From Roseomonas sp. KE2513 (GTDB lineage Bacteria > Pseudomonadota > Alphaproteobacteria > Acetobacterales > Acetobacteraceae): a stretch of 64,000 bases of DNA. The position numbers were made by a program, and so were the translations under genes. Location: NCBI RefSeq assembly GCF_016107305.1, contig NZ_RCVR01000020.1, positions 43,486-107,485 on the forward strand, given 5' to 3'. The notes beneath the pieces are model-generated. The model saw only the letters and a list, made by a program, of their open reading frames with translations. It made no database searches and had not been told where the DNA came from. Positions 1-9,055 of this stretch are shown here, piece by piece; the stretch's first letter is position 1, and the number at the start of each line of letters is the position of its first letter.

Positions 1-939
1 GAAGCCCTGCCACGCGCGCGGGTCGATACCCGCATTGGCCAGCACCTTGGGATGCACCATGCCGCTGCCGAGGATCTCCAGCCAGTCGCCGCCACTTCCC
101 AGCTCCCCGGTCTTCCGGCTCCAACCGATATCGACCTCCATCGAGGGCTCGGTGAAAGGGAAGTAGGAGGAGCGGAAGCGCACCGGCAGGTCCGCGATGC
201 CGAAGAAGGCGCGCAGGAAATCGACCAGCGTGCCCTTTAGGTGGCCCATATGAATGTCGCGGCCGATCACCAGCCCCTCCACCTGATGGAACATCGGGGA
301 GTGCGTGGCGTCATGGTCCGCGCGCCAGGTGCGGCCGGGCACGATCACGCAGATCGGCGGCTCCTGCGAGAGCATCGTGCGGATCTGCACCGGGCTGGTG
401 TGCGTGCGCAGCACGGGCCGCCGGCCACCCGCGGGCGCGGTCAGGTAGAAGGTGTCGTGGTCCTGCCGCGCCGGGTGATGGTCGGGAATGTTGAGGGCAG
501 AGAAGTTGTGCCAGTCGCCCTCGATGTCCGGCCCCTCCGCCACCGCAAAGCCCATGGCGCCAAACAGGGCGATCAGCTCCTCCATGGTGCGGGAGATCGG
601 ATGGATGCTGCCGGCCTCGGGCCCCACGGGCGGAGTGGGGCGCGGGGGCAGGGAAACGTCCAGCCGCTCCGCCGCCAGCCGCGCGTCGAGCGCGAAGGCT
701 TCCAGCGTCACGCGGCGGTTCTCGAGGGCGCGCTCGATCTCGCCCTTGAGCACGTTCACCTCGGCCCCGCGCGCGCGGCGCTCGTCCGGCGGCAGGGCGC
801 CCAGGCCCTTCAGCAGCGCCGTCACCTGCCCGCTCTTGCCCAGCGCGGCCACGCGCACGGCGTCCAGCGCCCGCAGGTCCTCCGCACCGGCCATAGCGGC
901 CTCGATATCGGCGCGCAGCATGTCGAGGTCGTCAGCCAT
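1..939 (-). CDS. pheS: Phenylalanine--tRNA ligase alpha subunit, 3' end cut by window edge
   Basis: This class II aminoacyl-tRNA synthetase subunit charges tRNA-Phe in an alpha2beta2 complex with PheT. Reading leftwards from the ATG at 937-939 gives 313 codons to the window edge without a stop. The N-terminal part is the coiled tRNA-binding arm. The catalytic core shows HTSPVQIRTM, then GRTWRADHDATHSPMFHQ (motif 2 region) and FRSSYFPFTEPSMEVD near the left edge, all diagnostic of PheS. It is the third gene after rpmI and rplT, separated from rplT by 144 bases that hold a strong hairpin. The family is usually 330-360 residues, so only the last few dozen are missing. pheT would be expected just outside the window. 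Confidence 0.97.
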   Translation of the reverse strand, partial: MADDLDMLRADIEAAMAGAEDLRALDAVRVAALGKSGQVTALLKGLGALPPDERRARGAEVNVLKGEIERALENRRVTLEAFALDARLAAERLDVSLPPRPTPPVGPEAGSIHPISRTMEELIALFGAMGFAVAEGPDIEGDWHNFSALNIPDHHPARQDHDTFYLTAPAGGRRPVLRTHTSPVQIRTMLSQEPPICVIVPGRTWRADHDATHSPMFHQVEGLVIGRDIHMGHLKGTLVDFLRAFFGIADLPVRFRSSYFPFTEPSMEVDIGWSRKTGELGSGGDWLEILGSGMVHPKVLANAGIDPRAWQGF

Positions 940-1055
940 TCCCGAACCTGATCCTGATGGCGGCACGGATCGGCCGCGCCGGCGGGGGCCCCATATGCCA
1001 AGGGCCGCGCCGCCGGGGAATATCCCGGCCAGCGCGGCCCCGGCGACTATCTGCC

Positions 1056-1075
1056 GGAGGTCCCGGGGGACCTCC
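1056..1075 (-). terminator. Hairpin between rplT and pheS (terminator or attenuator)
   Basis: The arms GGAGGTCC (1056-1063) and GGACCTCC (1068-1075) form a perfect 8-bp stem with a 4-base loop, starting 8 bases after the rplT stop in the direction of transcription. No T-run follows, so it may attenuate pheS or stabilise the upstream mRNA rather than terminate fully. Confidence 0.45.
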
Positions 1076-1083
1076 GCCTCGGC

Positions 1084-1467
1084 TTACTCCGCGGCCTGAG
1101 CCTGGGCCTGGGCGGGGAGGGCGCCCTTGGCCTTCTCCACCAGTGCGGCGAAGGAGGTGGGGTCGTCATAGGCGATGGTGGCCATCACCTTGCGGTCCAG
1201 CTCGATCCCGGCGGCCTTCAGCCCGGCGATGAAGCGGGAATAGACGATCCCGTTCTCGCGGCAGGCCGCGTTGATGCGCTGGATCCACAGCCCGCGGAAC
1301 TCGCGCTTCTTGTTGCGGCGGTCGCGGTAGGCATACTGCAGCGCCTTCTCGACGCGCTCGAGCGCGGGGCGGAAGGCGGTGGAGGAACGGCCGACATAGC
1401 CCTTGGCGAGCTTGAGGACCTTCTTGTGACGGGCGTGGGCGGTTACGCCGCGCTTAACACGAGCCAT
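1084..1467 (-). CDS. rplT: 50S ribosomal protein L20
   Basis: L20 binds 23S rRNA early in large-subunit assembly. The 127-residue product starts [19 protein letters not shown] and continues with the typical helix [20 protein letters not shown] and the [13 protein letters not shown] segment. Length is normal for the family (about 118-130), with a short Ala/Gln-rich C-terminal tail. A GAGGGAG ribosome-binding site lies 7 bases before the ATG. It follows rpmI by 18 bases and precedes pheS. In other bacteria L20 represses this operon; no leader pseudoknot could be assigned here. Confidence 0.98.
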   Translation of the reverse strand: MARVKRGVTAHARHKKVLKLAKGYVGRSSTAFRPALERVEKALQYAYRDRRNKKREFRGLWIQRINAACRENGIVYSRFIAGLKAAGIELDRKVMATIAYDDPTSFAALVEKAKGALPAQAQAQAAE

Positions 1468-1485
1468 TGCTGATCTCCCTCTCGC

Positions 1486-1692
1486 TTACCGGGGCAGGCC
1501 GTAGGGCAGCCAGGTCATCACCGTCTTCGCGTCCTGGTCGCGCAGGACCTGGTTGCCGCGGTTCTGGCGCTTCACCTTCTGCGAGCGGGCGGAGAGGTTG
1601 TGGCGCTTCTTGCCCGGGCCGGCGAGAACCTTGCCGGTGGCCGTGATCTTGAAGCGCTTCTTGGCCGAAGACGTCGTCTTCATCTTGGGCAT
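1486..1692 (-). CDS. rpmI: 50S ribosomal protein L35
   Basis: This is a 68-residue basic large-subunit protein. It begins [20 protein letters not shown], the conserved L35 N-terminus, and continues with [19 protein letters not shown]. The ATG at 1690-1692 was chosen because the L35 motif begins there and an AGGAGG site lies 6 bases upstream. A longer open frame upstream is only leader sequence. It is first in the rpmI-rplT-pheS operon. infC, which often precedes it in other bacteria, is absent; a divergent phosphoesterase lies upstream instead. Confidence 0.98.
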   Translation of the reverse strand: MPKMKTTSSAKKRFKITATGKVLAGPGKKRHNLSARSQKVKRQNRGNQVLRDQDAKTVMTWLPYGLPR

Positions 1693-1826
1693 TTCGGTCC
1701 TCCTCAGGTGGGGGATGGGACGGCCCCACCTTGCGCCGCCTCCTTGCGGGGCGGGCCGCACCATGCGGCGGGGGCCGGATCCACGGCCGGGCAGCCCATC
1801 GAGGCCCGGGGCGCGTAGAGAGCGGG

Positions 1827-1855
1827 CGTATAGGGTAATGAAGGACCAGGGGCAA
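1827..1855 (-). promoter_or_regulatory. Sigma70-type promoter of rpmI-rplT-pheS
   Basis: On the minus strand TTGCCC (1855-1850) and TATACG (1832-1827) are separated by exactly 17 bases, a good match to -35/-10 spacing. Transcription would begin near 1820 and give a leader of roughly 130 bases before rpmI, a plausible place for ribosomal-protein feedback control. Confidence 0.5.
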
Positions 1856-1918
1856 GGGCGGGGCGGCGATCCGCCCGCTCCTGGCGTCCGCCCCCGCTCC
1901 GCGCGATGATGGAGCGCG

Positions 1919-2656
1919 ATGATCGCCATCCTCTCCGACATCCATGCCAACCGTGAGGCCCTCTCGGCCTGCCTCGCCCACGCCGACAGCGCGGGCGCGG
2001 CCCGCTTCGTCTTCCTCGGCGACATCGTCGGCTACGGCGCCGATCCCGCCTGGTGTCTCCGCACCGTGATGGACCGCATCGCCCACGGCGCCGTCGCCAT
2101 CCTCGGCAACCACGACCAGGCCGTATTCCAGCGCAGCGCCCGCATGAACGGCCGCGCCGCCGCCGCCATGGACTGGACGCGCGCCCAGCTCAGCCCCGAC
2201 GCCGGAGCGTTCCTGAAGACCCTGCCGCTGGAGTACGCCGACGAGGACCGGCTCTTCGTCCATGCCGATGCCTCGGACCCTGCGGGCTGGCGCTACGTCA
2301 CTGGTCCGCTGGAGGCCCGCCGCAGCTTCGAGGGCACCCCGGCCCGCGTGACGGTCTGCGGCCACGTCCATGTCCCCCGCCTGTTCGGCCTGACCGCCGC
2401 CGAAAAGTGCACGGCCTTCATCCCCACGCCCGGAATGCCCGTGCCCCTCTCCCGCCCACGCCGCTGGCTGGCCGTGGTCGGCGCCGTCGGCCAGCCGCGG
2501 GACGGCAACCCCGCCGCCGGCTACGCCCTGCTGGACCCCGACACGAACGAGATGCGCTGGATGCGCGTGCCCTACGACGTGGAGGCCGCGGCCGAGAAGA
2601 TCCGCCGCGCCGGGCTGCCTGAAAGCCTCGCCACCCGCCTCTTCACCGGAGACTGA
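1919..2656 (+). CDS. Calcineurin-like metallophosphoesterase
   Basis: This is a predicted dimetal phosphohydrolase. The signature residues are in order: D-x-H ([12 protein letters not shown], residues 4-15), G-D ([12 protein letters not shown]), G-N-H-D ([10 protein letters not shown]), and later histidines ([21 protein letters not shown]). At 245 residues it is the size of cytosolic YfcE/diadenosine-tetraphosphatase-like enzymes. A GGAG sits 5 bases before the ATG. The next gene, a protein kinase, begins 5 bases after its stop, so the two are probably co-transcribed and the enzyme might reverse the kinase's phosphorylation. That functional pairing is inference; the substrate could equally be a nucleotide. 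Confidence 0.85.
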   Translation: MIAILSDIHANREALSACLAHADSAGAARFVFLGDIVGYGADPAWCLRTVMDRIAHGAVAILGNHDQAVFQRSARMNGRAAAAMDWTRAQLSPDAGAFLKTLPLEYADEDRLFVHADASDPAGWRYVTGPLEARRSFEGTPARVTVCGHVHVPRLFGLTAAEKCTAFIPTPGMPVPLSRPRRWLAVVGAVGQPRDGNPAAGYALLDPDTNEMRWMRVPYDVEAAAEKIRRAGLPESLATRLFTGD

Positions 2657-2661
2657 GCCGC

Positions 2662-4062
2662 ATGTCCCCGCGGCGCCCGCACCAGGGCGATGAGATCGAC
2701 GGTTTCATCCTCGGCCGCCCCATCCACCAGGGCGGCATGGCCTCCATCTTCGAGGCGAGCCATCCCGGCCACGCCATCCCACTGCTGATGAAGCTGCCGC
2801 ACTTGGAGGGCGGCGACCCCGCGCAGATCGTCTCCTTCGAGATGGAGCAGATGATCCTGCCACGCCTCACCGGCCCGCATGTGCCGCGCTTCGTCGCCGC
2901 CGCAGGCTTCGAGCGGCAGCCCTATCTCGTTATGGAGCGCATCCCCGGCCCCTCCCTCCTCCTCCGCCTGCGCGAACTGCCGCTTCCAGTGGATGAGGTG
3001 GCCCAGATCGGCGCCAAGGTGGCCGTCGCGCTTTCCGAACTGCACCGCCAGCGCGTCTCGCACCTCGACGTGAAGCCGGCGAACATCCTCTTCCGCGACA
3101 CGCCGGCCGCCGAGGCGGTGCTGGTCGATTTCGGCCTTTCCCACCACGGTCGCCTGCCAGACCTCATCGAGGAGGAGTTCCGCATCCCCTACGGCACCGC
3201 CCCTTACATGGCGCCGGAGCAGGCAATGGGCCAGCGGAATGACCCGCGGAGCGACCTCTTCGCGCTCGGCGTGCTGCTCTACCAGTTCACCACGGGCGCG
3301 CTGCCCTTCGGGGACCCGCAGCATATCGGTGGGGTGCGGCGGCGCCTCTGGCGCGATGCCGTGCCGCCCCGGCGGCTGCGCCCGGAATGTCCGCCCTGGC
3401 TGCAGGAGGTGATCCTCCGCTGCCTTGAGGTCGATCCCGCCCGCCGCCACCCCACCGCCGCGCAGCTCGCCTTCGACCTGAACCACCCGGAGGCCGTGCG
3501 CCTCACCGCCCGTGCCGGGAAAAAGCGGCGCGACGGCTGGCTGAAGGTGCTGGAGCGGCGGGTGAACCAGGACCGCTCCCCCCGCCAGGGCCGCCCGGCC
3601 GCCACCGCCCATGCGGCGCCCGTCGTTGTCGTGGCGGTGGACCTGCGGGAGCAGACCGCCCCCCTGGCCGAGGCCCTGCGCGCGAGCGTCGGCAACGTCC
3701 TCCGCTCCCTGCCGGGCGCGCGGGTGGCCTGCGTGAACGTGCTGCTGGACGGCTATCTCGCCAGCGATCCCCTGCAGGATAACCGCGGCCGCTCCACCCG
3801 CGTGCAGCGCCTAGTGGAGCTGCGCCACTGGGCCGCGCCCCTGGGCCTGGAGGAGGGCCGCATCACCTTCCACGTGCTGGGGGGTTCCGGCGCCGCCGCG
3901 CCGCTGCTGGAATACGCTGAGGCGAACGGGGTGGACCACATCGTGATGGGTGCGCGGGCGAATTCGATGATGCGGACGATGCTCGGCTCCGTCTCCGGCG
4001 AGGTCGCGGCGAGGGCGCCGTGCAGTGTCACTGTCGTCCGCGCACGGGAGGCGCAGCCATGA
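2662..4062 (+). CDS. Serine/threonine protein kinase fused to a universal-stress (UspA) domain
   Basis: The 466 residues fall in two parts. The N-terminal 280 residues are a Hanks-type kinase: glycine loop IHQGGMAS (21-28), candidate ATP-anchoring Lys44 in LLMKL, catalytic loop HLDVKPAN (134-141, Asp136), DFG (156-158) and APE (184-186). All are intact, so it should be active. The C-terminal part (about 315-462) is a universal-stress fold beginning VVVVAVDLREQ and ending with the nucleotide-binding pattern GARANSMMRTMLGS and a VTVVR strand. No membrane segment is visible, so it is probably cytosolic. Its stop overlaps the following deaminase start by 4 bases (ATGA). The UspA part may sense ATP or stress; this is inference. 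Confidence 0.9.
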   Translation: MSPRRPHQGDEIDGFILGRPIHQGGMASIFEASHPGHAIPLLMKLPHLEGGDPAQIVSFEMEQMILPRLTGPHVPRFVAAAGFERQPYLVMERIPGPSLLLRLRELPLPVDEVAQIGAKVAVALSELHRQRVSHLDVKPANILFRDTPAAEAVLVDFGLSHHGRLPDLIEEEFRIPYGTAPYMAPEQAMGQRNDPRSDLFALGVLLYQFTTGALPFGDPQHIGGVRRRLWRDAVPPRRLRPECPPWLQEVILRCLEVDPARRHPTAAQLAFDLNHPEAVRLTARAGKKRRDGWLKVLERRVNQDRSPRQGRPAATAHAAPVVVVAVDLREQTAPLAEALRASVGNVLRSLPGARVACVNVLLDGYLASDPLQDNRGRSTRVQRLVELRHWAAPLGLEEGRITFHVLGGSGAAAPLLEYAEANGVDHIVMGARANSMMRTMLGSVSGEVAARAPCSVTVVRAREAQP

Positions 4063-4598
4063 CGCAGGAGGCCGAGACCACCTTGTCCCGCTGGGACAAG
4101 CGCTACCTGGGTCTGGCCGCCCACATCCGGGAGTGGTCGAAGGATCCGCGCGGGCGGGTCGGCGCCGTGCTGGTGGCGCCCGAGCTGAACCGCATCGTCG
4201 CCACCGGCTTCAACGGCTTTCCCAGCCGCGTGGAGGACGACGTGGACCGCCTCTCGGACAAACCGCGCAAGCTCGAGATGATGGTCCATGCCGAGCAGTC
4301 CGCCCTTCTCTTCGCGGGGCGGGAGGCGCGGGGCTGCACGCTCTATGTCGTCGGCAAGCCCGTCTGCAACCACTGCGCGGTGCTCTCCATCCAGGCGGGC
4401 GTCCGCAGGGTGGTCGCGGCGCCACCCCGCAACGGCACCACCTCCGAATGGGACCGACGCGGGCACATCTCCGCCCGTCTTTTCGTCGAGGCGGGGCTGC
4501 GCTTTGACGCGGTGCCCGCGGATCTCCTCGCCACCCTGATGCCCGGGGAGGCCGGGGCCGCCGCCACGCTCGACCCAACGCCCACGCCCGCCGGCTAG
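4059..4598 (+). CDS. Deoxycytidylate-deaminase-like zinc enzyme
   Basis: This is a member of the cytidine/deoxycytidylate deaminase superfamily (ComEB/dCMP deaminase type, 179 residues). The zinc and catalytic residues are visible: HAEQSALL (His-Ala-Glu) and V-C-N-H-C-A, a C-x-x-C motif. The N-terminal region GRVGAVLVAPELNRIVATGFNGFP matches the dCMP-deaminase strand order. The expected reaction is hydrolytic deamination of dCMP to dUMP, although a related nucleotide substrate is possible. The ATG at 4059 was chosen over an upstream frame extension because it forms an ATGA overlap with the kinase stop, suggesting translational coupling. Confidence 0.85.
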   Translation: MTQEAETTLSRWDKRYLGLAAHIREWSKDPRGRVGAVLVAPELNRIVATGFNGFPSRVEDDVDRLSDKPRKLEMMVHAEQSALLFAGREARGCTLYVVGKPVCNHCAVLSIQAGVRRVVAAPPRNGTTSEWDRRGHISARLFVEAGLRFDAVPADLLATLMPGEAGAAATLDPTPTPAG

Positions 4599-4643
4599 CG
4601 GCGCCTTCCGGCACGGCCCCCGCGCGCCTATATCGGCCTCGCG

Positions 4644-5474
4644 ATGATCACTCCCTTCCGCAAGATGCACGGTCTCGGCAACGACTTCGTCGTGCTGGAC
4701 GCCCGTACCGCGCCGCTGCCCATCACGCCCGCACGCGCTGCCGCCATCGCCGACCGGCACCGCGGCATCGGCTGCGACCAACTCATCGTCATGGAGCCGG
4801 GCGGGGAGGGGGCGGATGTCTTCATGCGGATTCGCAACCCCGACGGCTCCGAATCCGGCGCCTGCGGCAACGCCACGCGCTGCGTGGCCGAACTCGCGAT
4901 GGAGGGCGCTGGCCTCGGGTCTGCCACGGTCCGCACCCTGTTCGGAGACCTTCCTGCCGAGCGCATGCTGGACGGCACCATCCGCGTGGACATGGGCGCT
5001 CCCCGCCTGGGCTGGCGCGACGTGCCGCTGGCTCGCGAGCTGGACACCCTGCACCTACCCCTTTCGGCCGGGAGCGCGGCCAACCCGGCGGCCCTCTCGA
5101 TGGGCAACCCGCACGCCACTTTCTTCGTACCCGACCTCGACGCGCTGGACATCCCTCGCCTGGGCCCGATGCTGGAGCACGACGCCCTCTTTCCAGAGCG
5201 CGCGAACATCGGCTTCGCTCAGGTTCTCGCCCCCACCCACCTGCGCCTGATCGTCTGGGAGCGGGGCGCGGGGATGACGCTCGCCTGCGGCTCCGGCGCC
5301 TGCGCCGCGCTGGTCAACGGGGTGCGGCGCGGCCTGCTCGCGCGCGAGGCCACGGTTTCCCTGCCGGGCGGGGATCTGCGCATCGCCTGGCGCGATGACG
5401 GGCATGTGCTGATGGCCGGACCCACGGCCACGGCATTCACGGGCATGATCGACCTGGACGCCTTCCCGGCGTGA
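4644..5474 (+). CDS. dapF: Diaminopimelate epimerase
   Basis: DapF converts LL- to meso-diaminopimelate for lysine and peptidoglycan synthesis without a cofactor. The 276-residue product carries both catalytic cysteines of the two-base mechanism, in [10 protein letters not shown] and [10 protein letters not shown], plus the GNDFVVLD start and the NPHATFFV strand. Length is normal. It lies 22 bases before ftsY; a dapF-ftsY neighbourhood is common in Alphaproteobacteria, often with a mtaB-type gene between them, which is missing here. Confidence 0.97.
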   Translation: MITPFRKMHGLGNDFVVLDARTAPLPITPARAAAIADRHRGIGCDQLIVMEPGGEGADVFMRIRNPDGSESGACGNATRCVAELAMEGAGLGSATVRTLFGDLPAERMLDGTIRVDMGAPRLGWRDVPLARELDTLHLPLSAGSAANPAALSMGNPHATFFVPDLDALDIPRLGPMLEHDALFPERANIGFAQVLAPTHLRLIVWERGAGMTLACGSGACAALVNGVRRGLLAREATVSLPGGDLRIAWRDDGHVLMAGPTATAFTGMIDLDAFPA

Positions 5475-5496
5475 GGCACGCGGCGAGGAGGATGGG

Positions 5497-6840
5497 ATGG
5501 CTCTGAAGGACCTGTGGGGCCGGTTCGTCAACCTGGTCACCGAGCCCGAGAAACCCCCGGCGACGGAGCCCGAGCCCCCTCCGCCGCCACCCCCGCCGGA
5601 AGAGGAGCCGCCGCCGGTCCGGGAACCCGACGAGCCCGACCAGGTGCCGGAGCCCGAATCGGAGATCGGCGACCCGCCGGCCTCCCCGCCGCCGATTACC
5701 GCGGCGCTGCCCGGCCACCTCCTCCCGCCCGTGCCGGGCATTCCCGGCTTCACGCCGCCTACCCCTGCGCCCCTGCCGGCCGAGGAGGGCGAGTTCCCCC
5801 GCGCGCCCCGCCCGGCCATGCCCGGCATCCCCGAGGAGCCGCCGATCGAAGGCCCGGAGCCGGAGATCGTCGAGGAGAGGCTGCCGGAAGGGCCCGAAGC
5901 CCTCGCGCCGGCCCCTGCCACCGGTGGCTTCTTCGCGCGGCTTAAGGCGGGCCTCTCCCGCTCCACCGCCCGCCTCACCGAGAACCTCACTGGCCTCTTC
6001 CGCAAGCGCCGGTTGGATGACGAAGCGCTGGAGGAGCTGGAGGAAACCCTTATTGCCGCCGATCTCGGCCTGCCCGCCGCCCAGCGCATCGTAGCCGGCT
6101 TCCGCCGTACCCGCTTCGGCAAGGAGGTGGGCGAGGACGAGGTGAAGGCCGCACTGGCCGAGGAGATTGCTGAGATCCTCGGGCCCATCGCCCAGCCCTT
6201 CGAGCCCGATTGGGATCGCAAGCCCTATGTCGTGCTCGTGGTCGGCGTGAACGGCACGGGTAAAACCACGACCATCGCCAAGCTGGCGCAGAATTTCCGC
6301 GCGGAGGGCCGCAGCGTCATGATGGCCGCCGGCGATACCTTCCGCGCCGCCGCCGTCGAGCAGCTGCAAATCTGGGGCGAGCGCACCGGCAGCACCGTGG
6401 TCGTCCCGGTGAAGGAGGGCGCGGACGCCGCCGGCCTTGCGCATGAGGCCCTGCAGCGCGCCCGCGCCGAGGGCGCCGACATCCTCCTCATCGACACGGC
6501 GGGGCGCCTCCACAACAAGGCCGGGCTGATGGAGGAGCTGCGCAAAGTCGTTCGCGTCCTCCGCAAGCTCGATGCGGAGGTGCCGCACGCCGTGCTGCTG
6601 GTGCTGGACGCCACCACCGGCCAGAATGCCGTGCAGCAGTGCAAGGTGTTCCGCGAGATGGTGGACGTGACCGGATTGGTCGTGACGAAGCTCGACGGCT
6701 CTGCCAAGGGCGGGGTGGTCGTAGCGCTGGCCGAGGAGTTCGGCCTGCCGGTCCACGCCGTCGGCGTCGGCGAGACGGCGGCGGACCTTCGCCCCTTCGC
6801 GGCGCGCGACTACGCCCGCTCGCTGGTGGGCCTCTCCTGA
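5497..6840 (+). CDS. ftsY: Signal recognition particle receptor FtsY
   Basis: FtsY is the SRP-receptor GTPase that docks ribosome-SRP complexes at the membrane. The 447 residues begin with an acidic, proline-rich A domain (about 20-150; runs of Pro and Glu). The NG domain follows: GVNGTGKTTT (about 250-259), DTFRAAAVEQL, DTAGR and TKLDGSAKGG. The A domain is low-complexity and unusually proline-dense, but acidic A domains are expected for membrane and translocon contact. The stop overlaps the next gene's ATG by one base (TGATG). Confidence 0.97.
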   Translation: MALKDLWGRFVNLVTEPEKPPATEPEPPPPPPPPEEEPPPVREPDEPDQVPEPESEIGDPPASPPPITAALPGHLLPPVPGIPGFTPPTPAPLPAEEGEFPRAPRPAMPGIPEEPPIEGPEPEIVEERLPEGPEALAPAPATGGFFARLKAGLSRSTARLTENLTGLFRKRRLDDEALEELEETLIAADLGLPAAQRIVAGFRRTRFGKEVGEDEVKAALAEEIAEILGPIAQPFEPDWDRKPYVVLVVGVNGTGKTTTIAKLAQNFRAEGRSVMMAAGDTFRAAAVEQLQIWGERTGSTVVVPVKEGADAAGLAHEALQRARAEGADILLIDTAGRLHNKAGLMEELRKVVRVLRKLDAEVPHAVLLVLDATTGQNAVQQCKVFREMVDVTGLVVTKLDGSAKGGVVVALAEEFGLPVHAVGVGETAADLRPFAARDYARSLVGLS

Positions 6841-7643
6841 TGAGGGAAGTGCGCTGGGAGCGGCTGACCGCCCCCGAGATCGCCGAATGGGCCACGCGCG
6901 AGGCGACCGTGATCCTGCCGGTGGCCGCGCTGGAGCAGCACGGGCCGCACCTGCCGGTCTGGACCGACAGCCTCATCGGCCACGCCGCCGCCATCCGGGC
7001 GGCCGAGCTGGTGGCCGAGGATGCACCCGCCATCGTGCTGCCGCCGATGTGGCAGGGCATCAGCGAGCATCACCTGCCCTTCGGCGGCACGATCAGCCTC
7101 GACTTCCGCGCCATGCAGGCGGTGATCGCCTGCGTCGCCCGCTCCATCCGCGCCTGCGGCTTTCGCAAGCTGATGCTGTCCAACTCCCATGGCGGCAACA
7201 TCGAGCCCTTGCAGGTTATTGCGCGCGAACTTGGCGCGGAGACGGGCATGCCTGTCGTGGCCGTGACCATCCACCAGGCCGCCGCGGCCGCGATCGCGGG
7301 CATCCTCGAAACCCAGCCCGGCACCCAGCACGCCTGCGAGGCCGAGACGAGCCTCTGGATGGCGATCGAGCCCGAGGGAGTGCGGACGGACAAGATCGCC
7401 GGCGCCCTCTCCAACGGTGGGCCCTCAGTCGGCGGCAGCGCCTTCCAGCGCTTCTGGTCCTTCGCCGAGCGTGCCCCCGGTACCGGCGTCCGAGGCGACC
7501 CGCGCGCGGCGACGCCGGAGAAGGGCGAGCGCATCCTGGCCGCCATCGCCGAGGCCCTGGCGCGCGGCCTGCGCGACACGGCCCTCTGGGCCACGCCCGA
7601 CGATGTCTGGACGGAAGGCCGGGCCCAAAGGGCGGGGTCCTAG
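6840..7643 (+). CDS. Creatininase-family amidohydrolase
   Basis: This is a 267-residue metal-dependent amidohydrolase of the creatininase/MftE fold. The metal ligands appear as E-Q-H-G-P-H-L-P followed by W-T-D (residues about 34-44), N-S-H-G-G-N, and E in CEAETSLWM. Substrates in this family include creatinine, formylpyrrolidone rings and peptide precursors, so the reaction cannot be fixed from sequence alone. The ATG at 6840 overlaps the ftsY stop by one base; a longer in-frame extension would lie inside ftsY and was not used. It converges with the next minus-strand gene, and the two stops overlap by 4 bases (7640-7643). Confidence 0.85.
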   Translation: MREVRWERLTAPEIAEWATREATVILPVAALEQHGPHLPVWTDSLIGHAAAIRAAELVAEDAPAIVLPPMWQGISEHHLPFGGTISLDFRAMQAVIACVARSIRACGFRKLMLSNSHGGNIEPLQVIARELGAETGMPVVAVTIHQAAAAAIAGILETQPGTQHACEAETSLWMAIEPEGVRTDKIAGALSNGGPSVGGSAFQRFWSFAERAPGTGVRGDPRAATPEKGERILAAIAEALARGLRDTALWATPDDVWTEGRAQRAGS

Positions 7644-8098
7644 TAGGAGAAGGGGATCTCCAGCCGCGCCCCGGCCGCCGGGTCGCGGAAGAGGCGGTCC
7701 TGCTTCTCGGTGTAGCTGCTGTTTCCCCCGTCCTGCCGCCGGCTGTCCGGCAGGCTGCGCGGCTCGATCAGGTCGGGCCGAAGCCTGGTCACCTGGCGCT
7801 CGATCGGCGCGCGCGGCCCCACGATGGAGCGGTTGGGCATCGGCGCGATCTCCGCCTGCGGCGTGGCCGGGCGTGGCGGCAGCGTCGGCGCCTCGACCAC
7901 CGGCGGCGCCAGGTCACGCCGCGCGGCGCGGCGGCGCACCGGGCGGCGCCGGGCGGGGGTGGCCGGCGTTGCCTGGGCGGGCTCGGCCTGCACCAGGATG
8001 GGGACCGGCGCCAGATCGAGCTGGACCAGCCGGGCCGCGGGGGCCTGCGTGGCGGGCGCTCCCATGAGGAGGGCGGATAGGGCGAGGCCGACGATCAT
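7640..8098 (-). CDS. Small secreted Pro/Arg-rich protein of unknown function
   Basis: The 152 residues begin with a probable signal peptide (MIVGLALSALLMGAPATQAPAA). A region rich in Pro, Ala and Arg follows, including an RRRPVRRRAARR basic cluster. The C-terminus is more ordered (QDRLFRDPAAGARLEIPFSY). I recognise no domain. The ATG at 8098 overlaps the Nudix-gene stop in an ATGA, so it is the downstream member of a two-gene unit. It is probably periplasmic; the role is unknown. Confidence 0.6.
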   Translation of the reverse strand: MIVGLALSALLMGAPATQAPAARLVQLDLAPVPILVQAEPAQATPATPARRRPVRRRAARRDLAPPVVEAPTLPPRPATPQAEIAPMPNRSIVGPRAPIERQVTRLRPDLIEPRSLPDSRRQDGGNSSYTEKQDRLFRDPAAGARLEIPFSY

Positions 8099-8655
8099 TC
8101 GGTACCTCCGACCATGGCGGCTCCGGGCAGCGGGCGGGTGCCGCGCGCGTCCTCGGGCGGGTTGAACACCGGGGGGCCGGGATGCCTGGCACCCTCCTTC
8201 CAAGCATGCAACGCCCAGCTGACGGTGGGGAAGGCGATTTCATCCCAGGGAATCTCATCCCAGGCGAAAACCCGGACATCGAGGCTTTCCGGCCCGGCGG
8301 AGAAGCCCGGCTCGGCCAGCCGGGCGCGGTACATGAGCTGCACCTGCCCGAGTCGCGCGATGGAGTAGACTGCGAGCAGCCCTTCGAGCGCGATCCGCGC
8401 CCGCGCTTCCTCCCAAGCCTCCCGCCGGGCGCCTTCCTCCACCGTCTCATGCATTTCGAGGTATCCGGCGGGGAGGGTCCAGAAACCACGGCGGGGTTCG
8501 ATGGCCCGGCGGCAGAGAAGCACGCCGCCATCGGCCGCGACAACGGAGCCGACGACGATCTTCGGGTTCTCGTAGGCGACGAAGCCGCAGTCGCGGCAGG
8601 TCAGGCGCTCGCGATCGTCGCCGTCATGCTGCACGAGTTCGAATTGCCCGGCCAT
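8095..8655 (-). CDS. Nudix hydrolase with a partial zinc ribbon
   Basis: The 186-residue product resembles NADH-pyrophosphatase/NudC-type Nudix proteins. The N-terminus has a C-x-x-C pair (LTCRDCGFVAYENPKIVVG), only half of the usual four-cysteine ribbon. The Nudix box is present as G-x5-E-x7-REAWEEA. The final G-U of the consensus is replaced by Ala-Arg, a conservative drift seen in some members. It would hydrolyse a nucleoside diphosphate linked to another group. The ATG at 8655 was chosen because the upstream extension is low-complexity and unconserved in character. Confidence 0.85.
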   Translation of the reverse strand: MAGQFELVQHDGDDRERLTCRDCGFVAYENPKIVVGSVVAADGGVLLCRRAIEPRRGFWTLPAGYLEMHETVEEGARREAWEEARARIALEGLLAVYSIARLGQVQLMYRARLAEPGFSAGPESLDVRVFAWDEIPWDEIAFPTVSWALHAWKEGARHPGPPVFNPPEDARGTRPLPGAAMVGGTE

Positions 8656-8707
8656 TGGCCGAGCATGCCGCCCGCCCCGGGGTGCCACAACCCCCTGTTG
8701 CCAGGGT

Positions 8708-8914
8708 TCAGACGCGCAGGTCGAGCAGCGAGCCGCGCGGCAGGGGCGAAGCTGGCTTCGGCGGCACCGCCTCGAGCTGGCGCTGGGCCGGGGCGGCCTG
8801 GGCGGCGCCCTCCGTCGTGCGGGCGGGCGTGGCGCGGACCGGCCGCACATCCCCGATGCCCGCGGCGCGGGACACATCCTGCGTGAAGGCGGCGAGAGAA
8901 TTGCTGCTGATCAT
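8708..8914 (-). CDS. Short hypothetical protein
   Basis: An open frame of 68 residues starts MISSNSLAAFTQDVSRAAG and ends PLPRGSLLDLRV. I recognise no domain. It sits between the Nudix gene and the TPR-glycosyltransferase on the same strand and is Ala/Pro-rich. The ATG at 8914 is a guess; an upstream in-frame ATG at 8992 would add 26 residues. There is no convincing ribosome-binding site, so it may not be expressed. Confidence 0.35.
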   Translation of the reverse strand: MISSNSLAAFTQDVSRAAGIGDVRPVRATPARTTEGAAQAAPAQRQLEAVPPKPASPLPRGSLLDLRV

Positions 8915-9055
8915 GCGCAGGATGGTGCCGGAAAGTCGTGAATCCTCCCTTAACCGGCGGCGGGGGAGGGGAGCCGTGGCGCGGATGAGCATGGCCCAGC
9001 CTCGTCCGCAGGTCCGTTAACACTCCAGCAACCTATGGCTGTATCTTGGGCCCGA

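Noticed and set aside
3753..5054. 433-codon minus-strand frame over the kinase end, the deaminase and dapF
   Set aside because: It is antisense to three genes with intact catalytic motifs.
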